A DNA stretch of 40,568 nucleotides from Propionibacterium acidifaciens DSM 21887 (GCF_000426605.1 NZ_AUFR01000028.1:1-40568), one strand, 5' to 3'. Numbered from the stretch's first letter, positions 1 through 9,616 are shown. Program-made: numbers and translations. The notes: a model not told the origin generated them from the sequence alone.

Positions 1-583
1 GGCCTGGACGACGACCCGAGTCAAAAGCTTGTCGGACCAGGGCCGGAAGGCCCACACCGCAAGACTGAGGCCCGCCCCGAGCACGAGGCCTGGACCCGCC
101 GCATGCAGCCCCCCAGAGGACAGCGCACCAGACCGGTCCGTGGACCGGCGGAGGACGTCCCAGTCCTTCTTCGGCGCCCTCTCGCTGACCAGCAAAAAAG
201 TCAAACCGTACCCGATCGAGGGGAACCAGAACACCGAGCAGACAATCGGCGCGCTGGAATGACTCCAACGCGAAACCGAGGCCGGCGAGATCGCGGTCGT
301 CTTGGACAACGCCCGATCCCACCATGCGAGAGCCCTGACCGGCCTCCACGAGCCCGGCCGGCTGCTGGAACGCATCACCACGATCTTCCTGCCGCCGTAC
401 GCGCCCGACCACAACCCGGCCGAGCACGTCTGGAACGCGGCCAAGAACAACACCGCGAACATTCAGCACGAGACCCCCGAAGAAACCCTCGGCGCGTTCG
501 CCTCACACGTCACCGGCCGCGCCTTCGACTACGACTTCGAACACCTCCCACTCCGCGAAACCAGAAACGATCCTGTTTCATGA
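1..583 (+). pseudogene. Decayed IS630-family transposase (C-terminal DDE part)
   Basis: The readable part is the C-terminal half of an IS630-type DDE transposase. Codons 263-583 encode VVLDNARSHHA (the second catalytic Asp) followed by FLPPYAPDHNPAEHVWNAAK (the catalytic Glu), the hallmark of the DDE_3 domain. Upstream, in the same frame, SFFGALSLTSKKV and IEGNQNTEQ match the usual middle of the fold, but an in-frame TGA at 260-262 interrupts it. Further 5', the PRGQR-like stretch before the central domain reads in a different frame (about 100-150), so a frameshift is likely too. The N-terminal HTH region would lie outside the window. With a stop and a probable frameshift this copy should be inactive. 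I could not define terminal inverted repeats. Confidence 0.75.
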
Positions 584-710
584 CGGCCATAACAACCCTG
601 CCACAAAATCTGAAGCGAGACATGAGCACGAATCCCACCGGGGGATTCATCACGTCAGGCCTCGTTACCCCGATGATCGGCAGGGCAACAACTCGGCGTC
701 GACCGCCCGG

Positions 711-1760
711 TCAGCTCCACTGGTCCTGGGTCGCCTCGAAGCGGGCCCGGTCCTTGGCCAGCCGCTCGGCCTTGGCCCGCGCGACGGCTCGGCGGTCGTG
801 GCGGATCCGGGCGACGCTCACGACGGCCGTCACCCCGAGGATCCCGACGATGACGAGCAGGGACACCGAGGTGGGGATCTCGCCGTCGAAACCGAGCCGG
901 GCGTCCAGACCGTAGTGGTGCATCGCGTGGAGCACGAGCTTGACGCCAATGAAGGCGAGCAGCACCGACAGGCCGATCGGCAGGTAGACGAGGCGGTTGA
1001 GCAGGTCGCCGAGCAGGAAGTACAGCTGGCGCAGCCCCATGAGGGCGAAGACGTTCGCGGTGAACACGATGTACGGCTGCTGGGTGAGGCCGAAGATCGC
1101 CGGGATGGAGTCGAGGGCGAACATCACGTCGGTGGAGCCGAGGGCCACGATGACGAAGAACAGGCTCGTGGCGAGGAGTCTGCCGTCGACGCGGACGAAC
1201 ACCTTGTCCTCGTCGAATGCGTTGCTCGAGGGGATGACCCTCTTCACCCAGCGCATGAGCCTCCCCTCGGTGGCGTCGTCGGCGTCGTCGTCCGTGTCGT
1301 GGTGGCGGTAGTCCCGCACGAGGTCGATGGCGGCGTGGATGAGCCAGGCGCCGAAGAGGAAGAACACCCACGCCAGACGCGAGATGAGCGTGGCGCCCAG
1401 GGCGATGAAGAGGCCCCGGAGGAGCAGGGCCAGCATGATGCCGACGAGCAGGCCGAACTGCTGGCACTCGCGCGGCACCCTCATCCTGCGCATGATGATG
1501 AGGAAGATGAACAGGTTGTCGAGCGAGAGGCTGTACTCGGTGAGCCAGCCGGCGAAGAACTCGCCCGAGTGCGTGCCGCCGGCGAAGAAGTGCAGGCACA
1601 GCCCGAACACGGCGGCCAGGCCCACGTAGACGCCGATGCAGGCCACGCACTCGCGCACGCTCGGCACGTGCGGGTGCCGGGCCATGAGCACGGCGTCGAC
1701 GACGAGCACGGCCAGCATGACGACGATGGTGATGATCCAGGTGAGCACGGAGACGTGCAT
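711..1760 (-). CDS. TerC-family integral membrane protein (probable metal exporter)
   Basis: This encodes 349 residues with about seven or more hydrophobic segments. It has the TerC signatures SLSLDNLFIF (about residue 80) and GSTDVMFALDSIPAIF (about residue 205), whose acidic residues lie in the membrane. An acidic cytoplasmic loop (HHDTDDDADD) separates the two halves, and the C-terminus is basic and soluble. TerC/Alx/MntP-type proteins are linked to manganese efflux and to metal loading of exported proteins. Here that role is supported by a yybP-ykoY riboswitch in the leader. The ATG at 1760 has a GGAGG site 7 nt upstream. A longer open frame on the same strand (655-1869) is a shadow. The name terC is not assigned because tellurite resistance is not implied. 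Confidence 0.9.
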   Translation of the reverse strand: MHVSVLTWIITIVVMLAVLVVDAVLMARHPHVPSVRECVACIGVYVGLAAVFGLCLHFFAGGTHSGEFFAGWLTEYSLSLDNLFIFLIIMRRMRVPRECQQFGLLVGIMLALLLRGLFIALGATLISRLAWVFFLFGAWLIHAAIDLVRDYRHHDTDDDADDATEGRLMRWVKRVIPSSNAFDEDKVFVRVDGRLLATSLFFVIVALGSTDVMFALDSIPAIFGLTQQPYIVFTANVFALMGLRQLYFLLGDLLNRLVYLPIGLSVLLAFIGVKLVLHAMHHYGLDARLGFDGEIPTSVSLLVIVGILGVTAVVSVARIRHDRRAVARAKAERLAKDRARFEATQDQWS

Positions 1761-1798
1761 GTCGGGGCCTCCACGAAGACGACGAACGTTCCACGGGA

Positions 1799-1894
1799 TG
1801 AGGTCTCTTCCCTCCGCTCAGGAACGCGGAGTGCAGCGCCGGGTGCCCTGGCACCGTACTGACGACCACTGCACGAGTGGAGTACTCCCCTCAA
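1799..1894 (-). promoter_or_regulatory. yybP-ykoY (manganese) riboswitch in the terC leader
   Basis: The minus-strand leader begins TTGAGGGGAGTA, passes through GTCGTCAGTACG and GGCGCTGCA, and ends GAGACCTCA. TGAGG at the 5' end pairs with CCTCA at the 3' end to close P1. GGGGAGUA and AGACCU are the conserved blocks that flank the Mn2+ site in this riboswitch class. A possible -10 (CACAAT, 1903-1908) would put transcription start within a few bases of the element. It lies 38 nt upstream of the terC start codon. The class is known to switch on exporter genes when Mn2+ is high; that it does so here is inferred. Confidence 0.82.
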
Positions 1895-1968
1895 CGGGAC
1901 CAATTGTGTCACCTGTCCGGCGGACCGTCCCGGGGCCCGTCCGGATTCGCCGCGGTGAGGGTCCGTGC

Positions 1969-4053
<2,085 letters not shown>

Positions 4054-4059
4054 GCTCCG

Positions 4060-4065
4060 AGCCTA
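4060..4065 (-). promoter_or_regulatory. Candidate -10 box of a leaderless uvrB promoter
   Basis: TAGGCT on the minus strand is followed by six bases (CGGAGC) and then the uvrB ATG, which is the spacing expected if transcription starts at the A of the start codon. No convincing -35 hexamer is seen. The same hexamer and spacing occur before polA and pyk. Confidence 0.5.
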
Positions 4066-4156
4066 TGCGCGCCCACCGACGCTCCACGGCGCCTGCGGAC
4101 CGATCGGCCGCGGCCGCGGGGGGCCGGTCCGCTCTCCGCCGCCCCGCCCGGGCGCT

Positions 4157-4747
4157 TCAGCCGCGCAACGAGCTCAGTTCGTCGCGCAGATTGGCGCGGG
4201 CCCGAGCGCCCCACAGCTCCCGGCCGGTCGTGGTCGCGTACCGGTGGGCGCCGAGCAGGTCCTCGACGACGGCGCGGCGGGCCGCCCGCCACTGGGCGTC
4301 GTCGAGAGCGGGCTGCTCGGCGCGCAGCTGGGCCACCGACTCGCGGTAGCGCTCCGGCGGGGCGCCGAGCACGGCCAGGTCGGCGTCGCAGACCCGGGCG
4401 CCCGGGCCGTCGCCCGCGGCCGGCCGGTGGTGCTCGGTGAGCGCCACGAGCCGGGCGACCTCCGCCGCCTCGGCCCCGGACCATCCGGCGGCGGGCAGCC
4501 AGCGGAGGGCCAGGGCGGCCGAGGCCCGCTCGTCCTCGCCCGGGCGTCCGTGCTGCACGGCGTCGTGGAACCAGAGGGCCAGCCGTTCGGCGCGGGTGCA
4601 CCCGAGCAGCTCGCCCGCGGCGAGGACCTCCGCCAGGTGCTGCGGACCGTGGTAGCGCCTCCGCGGCTCCTCCCACAGCCCCAGCAGGCGGACCCCCACC
4701 TCGGGCCGGGTCGGCCAGTCCTCGGCCCAGCGCCGCGCCAGGCTCAC
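4157..4747 (-). CDS. HD-superfamily metal-dependent phosphohydrolase (COG4339-like)
   Basis: This encodes 196 residues resembling the predicted HD phosphohydrolases of COG4339. RYHGPQHL (His33, His37), LWFHDAVQ (His61-Asp62), LTEHH (about 104-108) and CDADLAVLG (Asp121, Asp123) supply the expected metal ligands. Substrates of this group are not established; HD enzymes commonly hydrolyse nucleotides or cyclic nucleotides. The GTG start at 4747 overlaps the TGA of the upstream membrane-protein gene (GTGA), implying translational coupling; a second in-frame GTG sits at 4750. It is the last gene of a three-gene operon with a SatD-like protein. A 103-nt gap separates it from uvrB. Confidence 0.8.
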   Translation of the reverse strand: MSLARRWAEDWPTRPEVGVRLLGLWEEPRRRYHGPQHLAEVLAAGELLGCTRAERLALWFHDAVQHGRPGEDERASAALALRWLPAAGWSGAEAAEVARLVALTEHHRPAAGDGPGARVCDADLAVLGAPPERYRESVAQLRAEQPALDDAQWRAARRAVVEDLLGAHRYATTTGRELWGARARANLRDELSSLRG

Positions 4748-5151
4748 CACAGCCGCACCGCCCAGCCGGCCAGGGCTGCCAGGGCGTCCGCGACGAGGAG
4801 GCTGGCCAGGGTGCCGATGATGAAGTGCTCGGCCACCTCGCCGCTGCGGGCCCCGCGGATCTCGGGGAAGCGGGCGAAGGCCTTCACCGCCACGGTGACG
4901 GCCACCAGCGAGGGCTGGCCGGCCAGGAGCGCCCCGAACACGGTGGCGCGCTCGAGCATGCCGATCCACCGGCCCCCGCGCAGTACCCCGTCGGCTTCGG
5001 GCCGCGGGCGGTCGTCCCCCTCGGGGCCGCTCCGCGGCCCGTCGACGCGCCGCAGCAGCCCCTCGACGAGCGGGCAGCCGCCGAACACCGCGACCGCTCC
5101 GAGCGCGCAGGCCACGAGGAGGCGCAGGAGATCCATCAGCACCGGGTTCAT
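4744..5151 (-). CDS. Small membrane protein resembling the C-terminal part of DUF3307 proteins
   Basis: This encodes 135 residues. The N-terminal hydrophobic helix (about 5-27) is followed by a charged loop rich in Arg, Asp and Pro (34-58). The C-terminal half has GRWIGMLERATVFGALLAGQ, KAFARFPEIR and AEHFIIGTLASLLVA, which resembles the membrane C-terminus of DUF3307 proteins, a family I recall as a neighbour of SatD. The normal N-terminal DUF3307 domain is absent, so this is a short form. The ATG at 5151 has a GGAGG-like site, and ATGA overlaps the satD-like stop codon. Its function is unknown; membrane anchoring or an effector role for the operon is only a guess. Confidence 0.65.
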   Translation of the reverse strand: MNPVLMDLLRLLVACALGAVAVFGGCPLVEGLLRRVDGPRSGPEGDDRPRPEADGVLRGGRWIGMLERATVFGALLAGQPSLVAVTVAVKAFARFPEIRGARSGEVAEHFIIGTLASLLVADALAALAGWAVRLW

Positions 5152-5810
5152 GCCTCCACCGTAGGGGGGCCCGCCGACACTCCCATGGCCTCGGCGAGCC
5201 GATCGGTCGCGAGGGCCAGGCCGGCCGCGACCTCCCGGTGGTGCGCGGCGCGCAGTCGCTGGCCGACCGCCTGCGGGCTGATGCCGAGCCCGGCGGCCGC
5301 CTGCGACTGGGTGAGCCCGGAGTCCACGAGGTCGACCACCTGCCAACCCGCCCGGCTGCGACGGCGCACCAGGGCGGCGACGAGGGCGAGCACCGTCTGT
5401 GCCTCGTCGACCGGCCGATCGACGCCGGCCCCGGCCGCGACGAGCCGCGGGGAGTCCGGCCCGGCCCGGCCGACGGCCCGTCGGGCGGCCAGGTAGGCGG
5501 GGCCGCGGGCGGCTCGCGTGAAGTCCGGCAGGGGCGTCTCGACCGCGCCGACGCCGACGCCGATGTGCCAGTCCCCCAGACGCAGCAGCACGAGCACGGC
5601 GTCGATGATCGCGCCCGGATCGGCGCTGAGCCCCTGGATCTCGTCGCCGGCGGTGCGTTCGAAGCCGAGCCGGAATCCGTCGGCCAGCGGCTCCAGCGCG
5701 GCGAGGGCCGCCGGCACCCGGTCCGGCCCGCTGCGGCTCGCGCGCTGGTCGGCGGTCACCACGGCCCAGCGGCCGGTCCCCTCCTCACCCATGACCACAT
5801 TCAAGCCCAT
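5148..5810 (-). CDS. SatD-family protein with C-terminal helix-turn-helix
   Basis: This encodes 220 residues. The N-terminal domain has WAVVTADQRASRS (Asp21), a GDEIQG block (55-60), IGVGVGAV (83-90) and ARGPAYLAARRA (101-112), the pattern of SatD proteins. These blocks are placed as in palm-fold cyclase/GGDEF proteins, but catalytic activity is not shown. Residues about 160-187 (GLTQSQAAAGLGISPQAVGQ) form a helix-turn-helix of the sigma/LuxR kind, so DNA binding is likely. The start may be ATG 5810 or the in-frame ATG at 5792; neither has a clear Shine-Dalgarno site. It heads an overlapping operon with the membrane protein and the HD hydrolase. A palindrome lies directly upstream and could be its own operator. 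Confidence 0.75.
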   Translation of the reverse strand: MGLNVVMGEEGTGRWAVVTADQRASRSGPDRVPAALAALEPLADGFRLGFERTAGDEIQGLSADPGAIIDAVLVLLRLGDWHIGVGVGAVETPLPDFTRAARGPAYLAARRAVGRAGPDSPRLVAAGAGVDRPVDEAQTVLALVAALVRRRSRAGWQVVDLVDSGLTQSQAAAGLGISPQAVGQRLRAAHHREVAAGLALATDRLAEAMGVSAGPPTVEA

Positions 5811-5813
5811 GAG

Positions 5814-5837
5814 CTTGATCAGATCAAGTAAAGTGTA
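5814..5837 (-). promoter_or_regulatory. Promoter with palindromic operator for the SatD-like operon
   Basis: On the minus strand a -10-like TACACT (5832-5837) is followed by CTTGATC-T-GATCAAG (5814-5828), a 7-bp inverted repeat with a one-base centre. The palindrome would cover the transcription start and ends 3 bp before the ATG at 5810. It is AT-rich against a GC-rich background, which makes chance less likely. Because the first gene carries an HTH domain, autoregulation is a reasonable inference. No good -35 box is seen. Confidence 0.55.
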
Positions 5838-5865
5838 CAGCCTTTGTCTGCCCGGGGATGCCCGG

Positions 5866-6528
5866 CTACCGCCCCGGACGGCAGCGCGCCGCGCCGGGGA
5901 CGACGACCTCGTCCCACATCAGGTCGACCTGGGCGCGCATGGCCGCCGGGGTGCCGGAGTTGTCGATGACGGTCCCGGCCACGGCCAGGCGCTCGGCGCG
6001 CGAGGCCTGCGCGCCGATGCGCGCCAGGGCCTGCTCGCGGCTCATGCCGTCGCGGGCCATGAGTCTGGCGAGCTGCGTCTCGACCGGCGCATCGACGACG
6101 ACGAGATGGTCGAAGTCGTGGGCGCGGCCCGTCTCGACGAGCAGCGGGATGTCGTGCATCACCACCGCCCCGTCGGGCGCGGCGTCCTGCACGGCGTCGG
6201 CCGCCGCGGTGACGAGCGGGTGCGTGATCGCGTCCAGCCGGGTGCGCGCGGCCCTGTCGGCGAAGACGACGGCCGCGAGCGCCGCCCGGTCGAGCGAGCC
6301 GTCGGGGGCCAGGACGGATGCCCCGAAGGCCCCGACGAGGGCCCGCAGTCCGGGCGTCCCCGGCTCGACGACCCGCCGGGCGAGCAGGTCGTAGTCGATG
6401 TGCACCGCCCCGTGCTCGACGAGCATGGCGGCGACGGCGCTCTTGCCCGAGGCGATGCCGCCGGTGAGGCCGAGCGTGAAGACCCGGCCCACCGGAGGGC
6501 CGGGGGCCCCGGGATCGGCGGTCGGCAC
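5866..6528 (-). CDS. coaE: Dephospho-CoA kinase
   Basis: This enzyme catalyses the last step of coenzyme A synthesis, ATP-dependent phosphorylation of dephospho-CoA at the 3'-hydroxyl. The P-loop GLTGGIASGKS is near the N-terminus. The substrate-binding region HIDYDLLARRVVEPGTPG follows, then ITHPLV, the HDIPLLVE block and the lid RLMARDGMSREQALARI. The length (220 residues from GTG 6528) is normal. GTG 6528 lies 5 nt after the upstream phosphorylase stop and has GAGG about 10 nt before it; an internal GTG at 6492 is the alternative. Its position between rpsA and uvrB matches other actinobacteria. The gene ends with TAG at 5866-5868. Confidence 0.93.
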   Translation of the reverse strand: MPTADPGAPGPPVGRVFTLGLTGGIASGKSAVAAMLVEHGAVHIDYDLLARRVVEPGTPGLRALVGAFGASVLAPDGSLDRAALAAVVFADRAARTRLDAITHPLVTAAADAVQDAAPDGAVVMHDIPLLVETGRAHDFDHLVVVDAPVETQLARLMARDGMSREQALARIGAQASRAERLAVAGTVIDNSGTPAAMRAQVDLMWDEVVVPGAARCRPGR

Positions 6529-6533
6529 GGCCG

Positions 6534-7307
6534 TCAGGCCTCGAGGCGGCCCAGGGCGTCGAGGGCTATCGTCAGGGCGGTGCCCCTCGAGCCGCGCCCC
6601 CAGTCGCGCTCGTCGTGGCCGTTCTCGGGGTCGGCGAGCGTGTCGGCGGTGTAGAAGAGCTGGGCGAAGCGCGCCCCGCGCAGCGCGGCGGAGGCCGCCA
6701 TCGCCGAGCACTCCATGTCGACGACGGCGCAGCCCTCGGACCGGCGACGGTTCAGCATGGCCCTGGTCTCGCGGTAGAAGGCGTCGTTGGTCCACACGGC
6801 CGCATCGCTGACCCGGTATCCGGCGGCCTCGACGGCCCGCCCGATGACGGCGCGCAGGTCCGCGTCGATGTCGATCCACCGGCTCGCCGGCAGGTACTGG
6901 AAGCTCGTGCCCTCGCCGCGCAGCGCTCTGGCCGGGACGACGAACTCGCCGACCTCCAGCGGTTCGAGCGCCCCGCACGAGCCGACGGCGATGGCGCTGC
7001 GGACGCCGTGCCGGAAGAGCACGTCGGTGTTCATGACGGCGGCCGGGGCGCCCAGCGGCATCATGAGGATCGCGAAGTCGCCGCGGGCGTCGTGGCCGCG
7101 GTAGACCGGGTAGTGGTTGCCGATCTGCTGGAGCGTCTCGATGACCGGGAGGCGCTCGGCGGCGGCGTACTGGTCGACGACCTCGCCGAGGAAGGCGAGG
7201 ACGGCGCGGCTCGGGTACAGATCGGCCGGGATGGACTCGGCCTCGCCGATGAGATCGCTCGAGTCGTCGTCGCGCTCGATGACGGGCAGCTCGTGGGTGT
7301 GCAGCAT
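6534..7307 (-). CDS. Nucleoside phosphorylase (PNP/UDP family, uridine-phosphorylase-like)
   Basis: This encodes 257 residues of the PNP_UDP_1 fold. Visible blocks are AVGSCGALE (phosphate/ribose loop), VWTNDAFYRET and the VVDMECSAMAASAALRG motif, whose Glu binds the ribose hydroxyls in this family. These enzymes cleave nucleosides with phosphate to give base and ribose-1-phosphate. Substrate preference cannot be read safely; the DAFYRET block is more like uridine-phosphorylase-type enzymes than MTA/AMP types. The ATG at 7307 has AGGA 4 nt upstream, a short spacing. It shares a transcript direction with coaE, 5 nt apart. A strong terminator hairpin separates it from rpsA. Confidence 0.82.
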   Translation of the reverse strand: MLHTHELPVIERDDDSSDLIGEAESIPADLYPSRAVLAFLGEVVDQYAAAERLPVIETLQQIGNHYPVYRGHDARGDFAILMMPLGAPAAVMNTDVLFRHGVRSAIAVGSCGALEPLEVGEFVVPARALRGEGTSFQYLPASRWIDIDADLRAVIGRAVEAAGYRVSDAAVWTNDAFYRETRAMLNRRRSEGCAVVDMECSAMAASAALRGARFAQLFYTADTLADPENGHDERDWGRGSRGTALTIALDALGRLEA

Positions 7308-7393
7308 GATGTCCTGGATCCGGCCGGCTCGACGCGCGGCCTCGTGGTGTGCGGGGCTGGGGCGCCGGGCGGTCGGCGGGGACCTCCCGGCAG

Positions 7394-7433
7394 GGCGGAG
7401 GCCCCGGCCCGGGAACGGGCCGGGGCCTCCGCC
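7394..7433 (-). terminator. Strong hairpin terminator after rpsA
   Basis: An 18-bp perfect stem (7394-7411 with 7416-7433) closes on a four-base GGAA loop on the plus strand (TTCC in the minus-strand RNA). It starts 26 nt after the rpsA stop codon. There is no U-tract, as is common for actinobacterial hairpin terminators. It is assigned to the minus strand because rpsA ends there; no plus-strand gene is nearby. Confidence 0.75.
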
Positions 7434-7459
7434 GTGACGACTGGCGCCGGCGGTGCGGC

Positions 7460-8902
7460 TCAGCGGCCGCCCGACAGCTTGTCGCGCAGGGCCTGCAGGG
7501 CCTCGTCGGAGGCCAGCGAGCCCTCGCCGGCGTTCTCGACGGGAGCGGCGGAGTAGCTCGTGCCGGCCTCGACGGCTGCCTGCTGGTCGGCCTCCTCGGC
7601 CTCGGCGGCCTGCTTCTTGAGGGCCAGCCAGCGGGCCTGGGCCTCGGCGTACTGGGCCTCCCAGGCCGCCTGCTGCTCCTCGTAGCCCGGCTTCCACTCG
7701 TTGGTCTCCGGATCGAAGCCCTCGGGGTAGATGTAGTTGCCGTTCTCGTCGTAGCTCGCGGTCATGCCGTACAGCGAGGGATCGAAGTCATCGGCGGCGA
7801 TGTCGATGCCCTCGTTGGCCTGCTTCAGCGAGAGGCTGATGCGGCGGCGCTCGAGATCGATGTCGATGATCTTGACCATGACCTCGTCGTTGACCGAGAC
7901 GACCTGCTCGGGGATCTCGACGTGGCGCTCGGCCAGCTCGGACACGTGGACCAGGCCCTCGATGCCCTCCTCGACGCGGACGAAGGCGCCGAACGGGACG
8001 AGCTTGGTGACCTTGCCCGGCACGATTTCACCGATCTGGTGGGTGCGGGCGAAGACCTGCCACGGATCCTCCTGCGTGGCCTTGAGCGACAGGGAGACGC
8101 GCTCGCGCTCCATGTCGACGTCGAGGACCTCGACGGTGACGGGCCGGCCGACCTCGACGACCTCGCTCGGGTGGTCGATGTGCTTCCAGGACAGCTCGGA
8201 CACGTGGACCAGGCCGTCGACGCCGCCGAGATCGACGAAGGCGCCGAAGTTGACGATGGAGGAGACGACGCCCTTGCGGATCTGGCCCTTCTGCAGCTGC
8301 TGCAGGAAGTTGTGGCGGGTCTCGGACTGGGTCTGCTCGAGCCAGGCGCGGCGCGAGAGGACGACGTTGTTGCGGTTCTTGTCGAGCTCGATGATCTTGG
8401 CCTCGAGCTCCTGGCCCACGTATGGCTGCAGGTCGCGGACGCGGCGCATCTCGACGAGGGAGGCGGGCAGGAAGCCGCGCAGGCCGATGTCGACGATGAG
8501 ACCGCCCTTGACGACCTCGATGACGGTGCCGGTGACGACGCCGTCCTCGTCCTTGATCTTCTCGATCGCGCCCCAGGCGCGCTCGTACTGGGCGCGCTTC
8601 TTGGAGAGGATGAGACGACCGTCCTTGTCCTCCTTCTGCTGGACGAGGGCCTCGATCTCGTCGCCGACGCTCACGACATCGAAGGGGTCGACATCGTGCT
8701 TGATGGAGAGTTCCTTGGACGGGATGACGCCTTCGGTCTTGTAGCCGATGTCGAGGAGAACCTCGTCGCGATCGACCTTGACGACGGTTCCGGTGACGAT
8801 GTCGCCGTCGTTGAAGTACTTGATGGTGGCGTCGACTGCTGCCTCGAAGGCCTCAGCGGTGCCGATGTCGTCGATTGCGACGGCCTCAATGGAGGAGGTC
8901 AT
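7460..8902 (-). CDS. rpsA: 30S ribosomal protein S1
   Basis: This encodes 480 residues with four S1 RNA-binding repeats (about 37-110, 122-190, 205-278 and 292-365). Each shows the GxVxxxxxFGAFV/LDIG pattern, such as GVVSSIVNFGAFVDLGGVDG and GKVTKLVPFGAFVRVEEGIEG. The C-terminal 110 residues are acidic and Ala/Glu-rich, as in the short actinobacterial S1. S1 binds mRNA and helps initiation; the mycobacterial form is also linked to trans-translation. The ATG at 8902 has GGAG 10 nt upstream. The reading frame stays open upstream to about 9091, but that extension looks like GC-rich chance coding and lacks family similarity. It is flanked by polA and coaE, as in mycobacteria. Confidence 0.96.
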   Translation of the reverse strand: MTSSIEAVAIDDIGTAEAFEAAVDATIKYFNDGDIVTGTVVKVDRDEVLLDIGYKTEGVIPSKELSIKHDVDPFDVVSVGDEIEALVQQKEDKDGRLILSKKRAQYERAWGAIEKIKDEDGVVTGTVIEVVKGGLIVDIGLRGFLPASLVEMRRVRDLQPYVGQELEAKIIELDKNRNNVVLSRRAWLEQTQSETRHNFLQQLQKGQIRKGVVSSIVNFGAFVDLGGVDGLVHVSELSWKHIDHPSEVVEVGRPVTVEVLDVDMERERVSLSLKATQEDPWQVFARTHQIGEIVPGKVTKLVPFGAFVRVEEGIEGLVHVSELAERHVEIPEQVVSVNDEVMVKIIDIDLERRRISLSLKQANEGIDIAADDFDPSLYGMTASYDENGNYIYPEGFDPETNEWKPGYEEQQAAWEAQYAEAQARWLALKKQAAEAEEADQQAAVEAGTSYSAAPVENAGEGSLASDEALQALRDKLSGGR

Positions 8903-9103
8903 GTAGTTAGGGCTCCGATGGTGGATTGATCGAATTGCCGCCCCGTGCCTGCTGGTGCCCGCGATGGCGACGGAACCCGCCGGAGGAGGACCCGCGGTCG
9001 CCACCGAGGCGCCCACCGCGGACGCCGGGCCGCCGCAGCGGTCCGGCCCGCCGGTGACGACGCCGCGCCCTCTGTCCGGCGCGGCGCACACGGCGCTCCG
9101 CCA

Positions 9104-9133
9104 AGTCTAGGCGCCGGACGCTGCGGCGGGCAA
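9104..9133 (-). promoter_or_regulatory. Probable rpsA promoter
   Basis: On the minus strand TTGCCC (9128-9133) and TAGACT (9104-9109) are 18 bp apart, a good match to the primary-sigma consensus. It predicts a leader of about 195 nt before rpsA, long enough for autoregulation of the S1 message. The leader (8903-9100) is GC-rich and holds no gene. Confidence 0.6.
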
Positions 9134-9169
9134 CCTGCGCCCGTCCCGGTCGGGGCCGGGGACCGGGGG

Positions 9170-9514
9170 TCAGCGCCGCGGCTCTCGGCCAGCGGCTTGC
9201 CCGTCTCCAGGGTCATGAGCCGGGCGAAGTCCTCGCCGCGGCGGGGTGACCTCCTCAAAGGCGGCGCGCAGCAGCTCGGCGCGCTCCCGGGCGGCGGTGC
9301 GCCGCCAGGCGTCCTGGGCCCGGACGGCGGCGTCGAGGGCGGCCAGGCCCTGGGCGGGATCGGCCTCGGCCACGGAGGCCAGGACGGAGTCGTCGGCGGG
9401 GTTCGTCACCTCGAAGGGGCCGGCCGCGCCGGCGACCGGGCGGCCGTCGATGATCAGTGCACGAGGGGTGTCCGCGGGGATCGAACGCGGAGCCCCGGGA
9501 TCGGGCGGAGCCAT
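9170..9514 (-). pseudogene. Truncated, frameshifted aldehyde dehydrogenase (N-terminal remnant)
   Basis: From ATG 9514 the minus strand encodes ALIIDGRPV, FEVTNPADDSVLASVAEAD and AWRRTAARERAELLRAAFEEV, the normal N-terminus of a succinate-semialdehyde-type NAD(P)-dependent aldehyde dehydrogenase. Around 9240-9255 the homology shifts frame and continues as RRGEDFARLMTLETGKPLAESR, then stops near 9180. The remaining catalytic domain, with the Cys and Glu active residues, is absent; about 110 of about 460 residues survive. This is a decayed gene squeezed between rpsA and the sortase gene. The short in-frame readings of either frame should not be annotated as proteins. Confidence 0.8.
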
Positions 9515-9564
9515 GGCTCCACGGTGGCCCGGTGCACGCGGGCGGGGACCGGCGCCTGCGCTGT

Positions 9565-9570
9565 TAGGCT
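9565..9570 (+). promoter_or_regulatory. Candidate -10 box for the sortase gene
   Basis: TAGGCT, the hexamer used as a likely -10 before uvrB, polA and pyk, lies 46 nt before the sortase GTG. Here a Shine-Dalgarno site follows, so the transcript would have a leader. No clear -35 is visible. Confidence 0.35.
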
Positions 9571-9616
9571 TGGCCGCGGCGCCGCCTCACCCCGGGCGGC
9601 TGAACGGAGGGTTCTC

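Noticed and set aside
655-1869. 404-residue minus-strand open frame over terC
   Set aside because: It is Arg/His/Pro-rich and out of frame with the TerC protein, whose motifs and ribosome-binding site are clear.
8903-9091. N-terminal extension of rpsA in the same open frame
   Set aside because: The extension is Ala/Gly/Pro/Arg-rich, lacks similarity to S1, and the ATG at 8902 has a ribosome-binding site and the family N-terminus.
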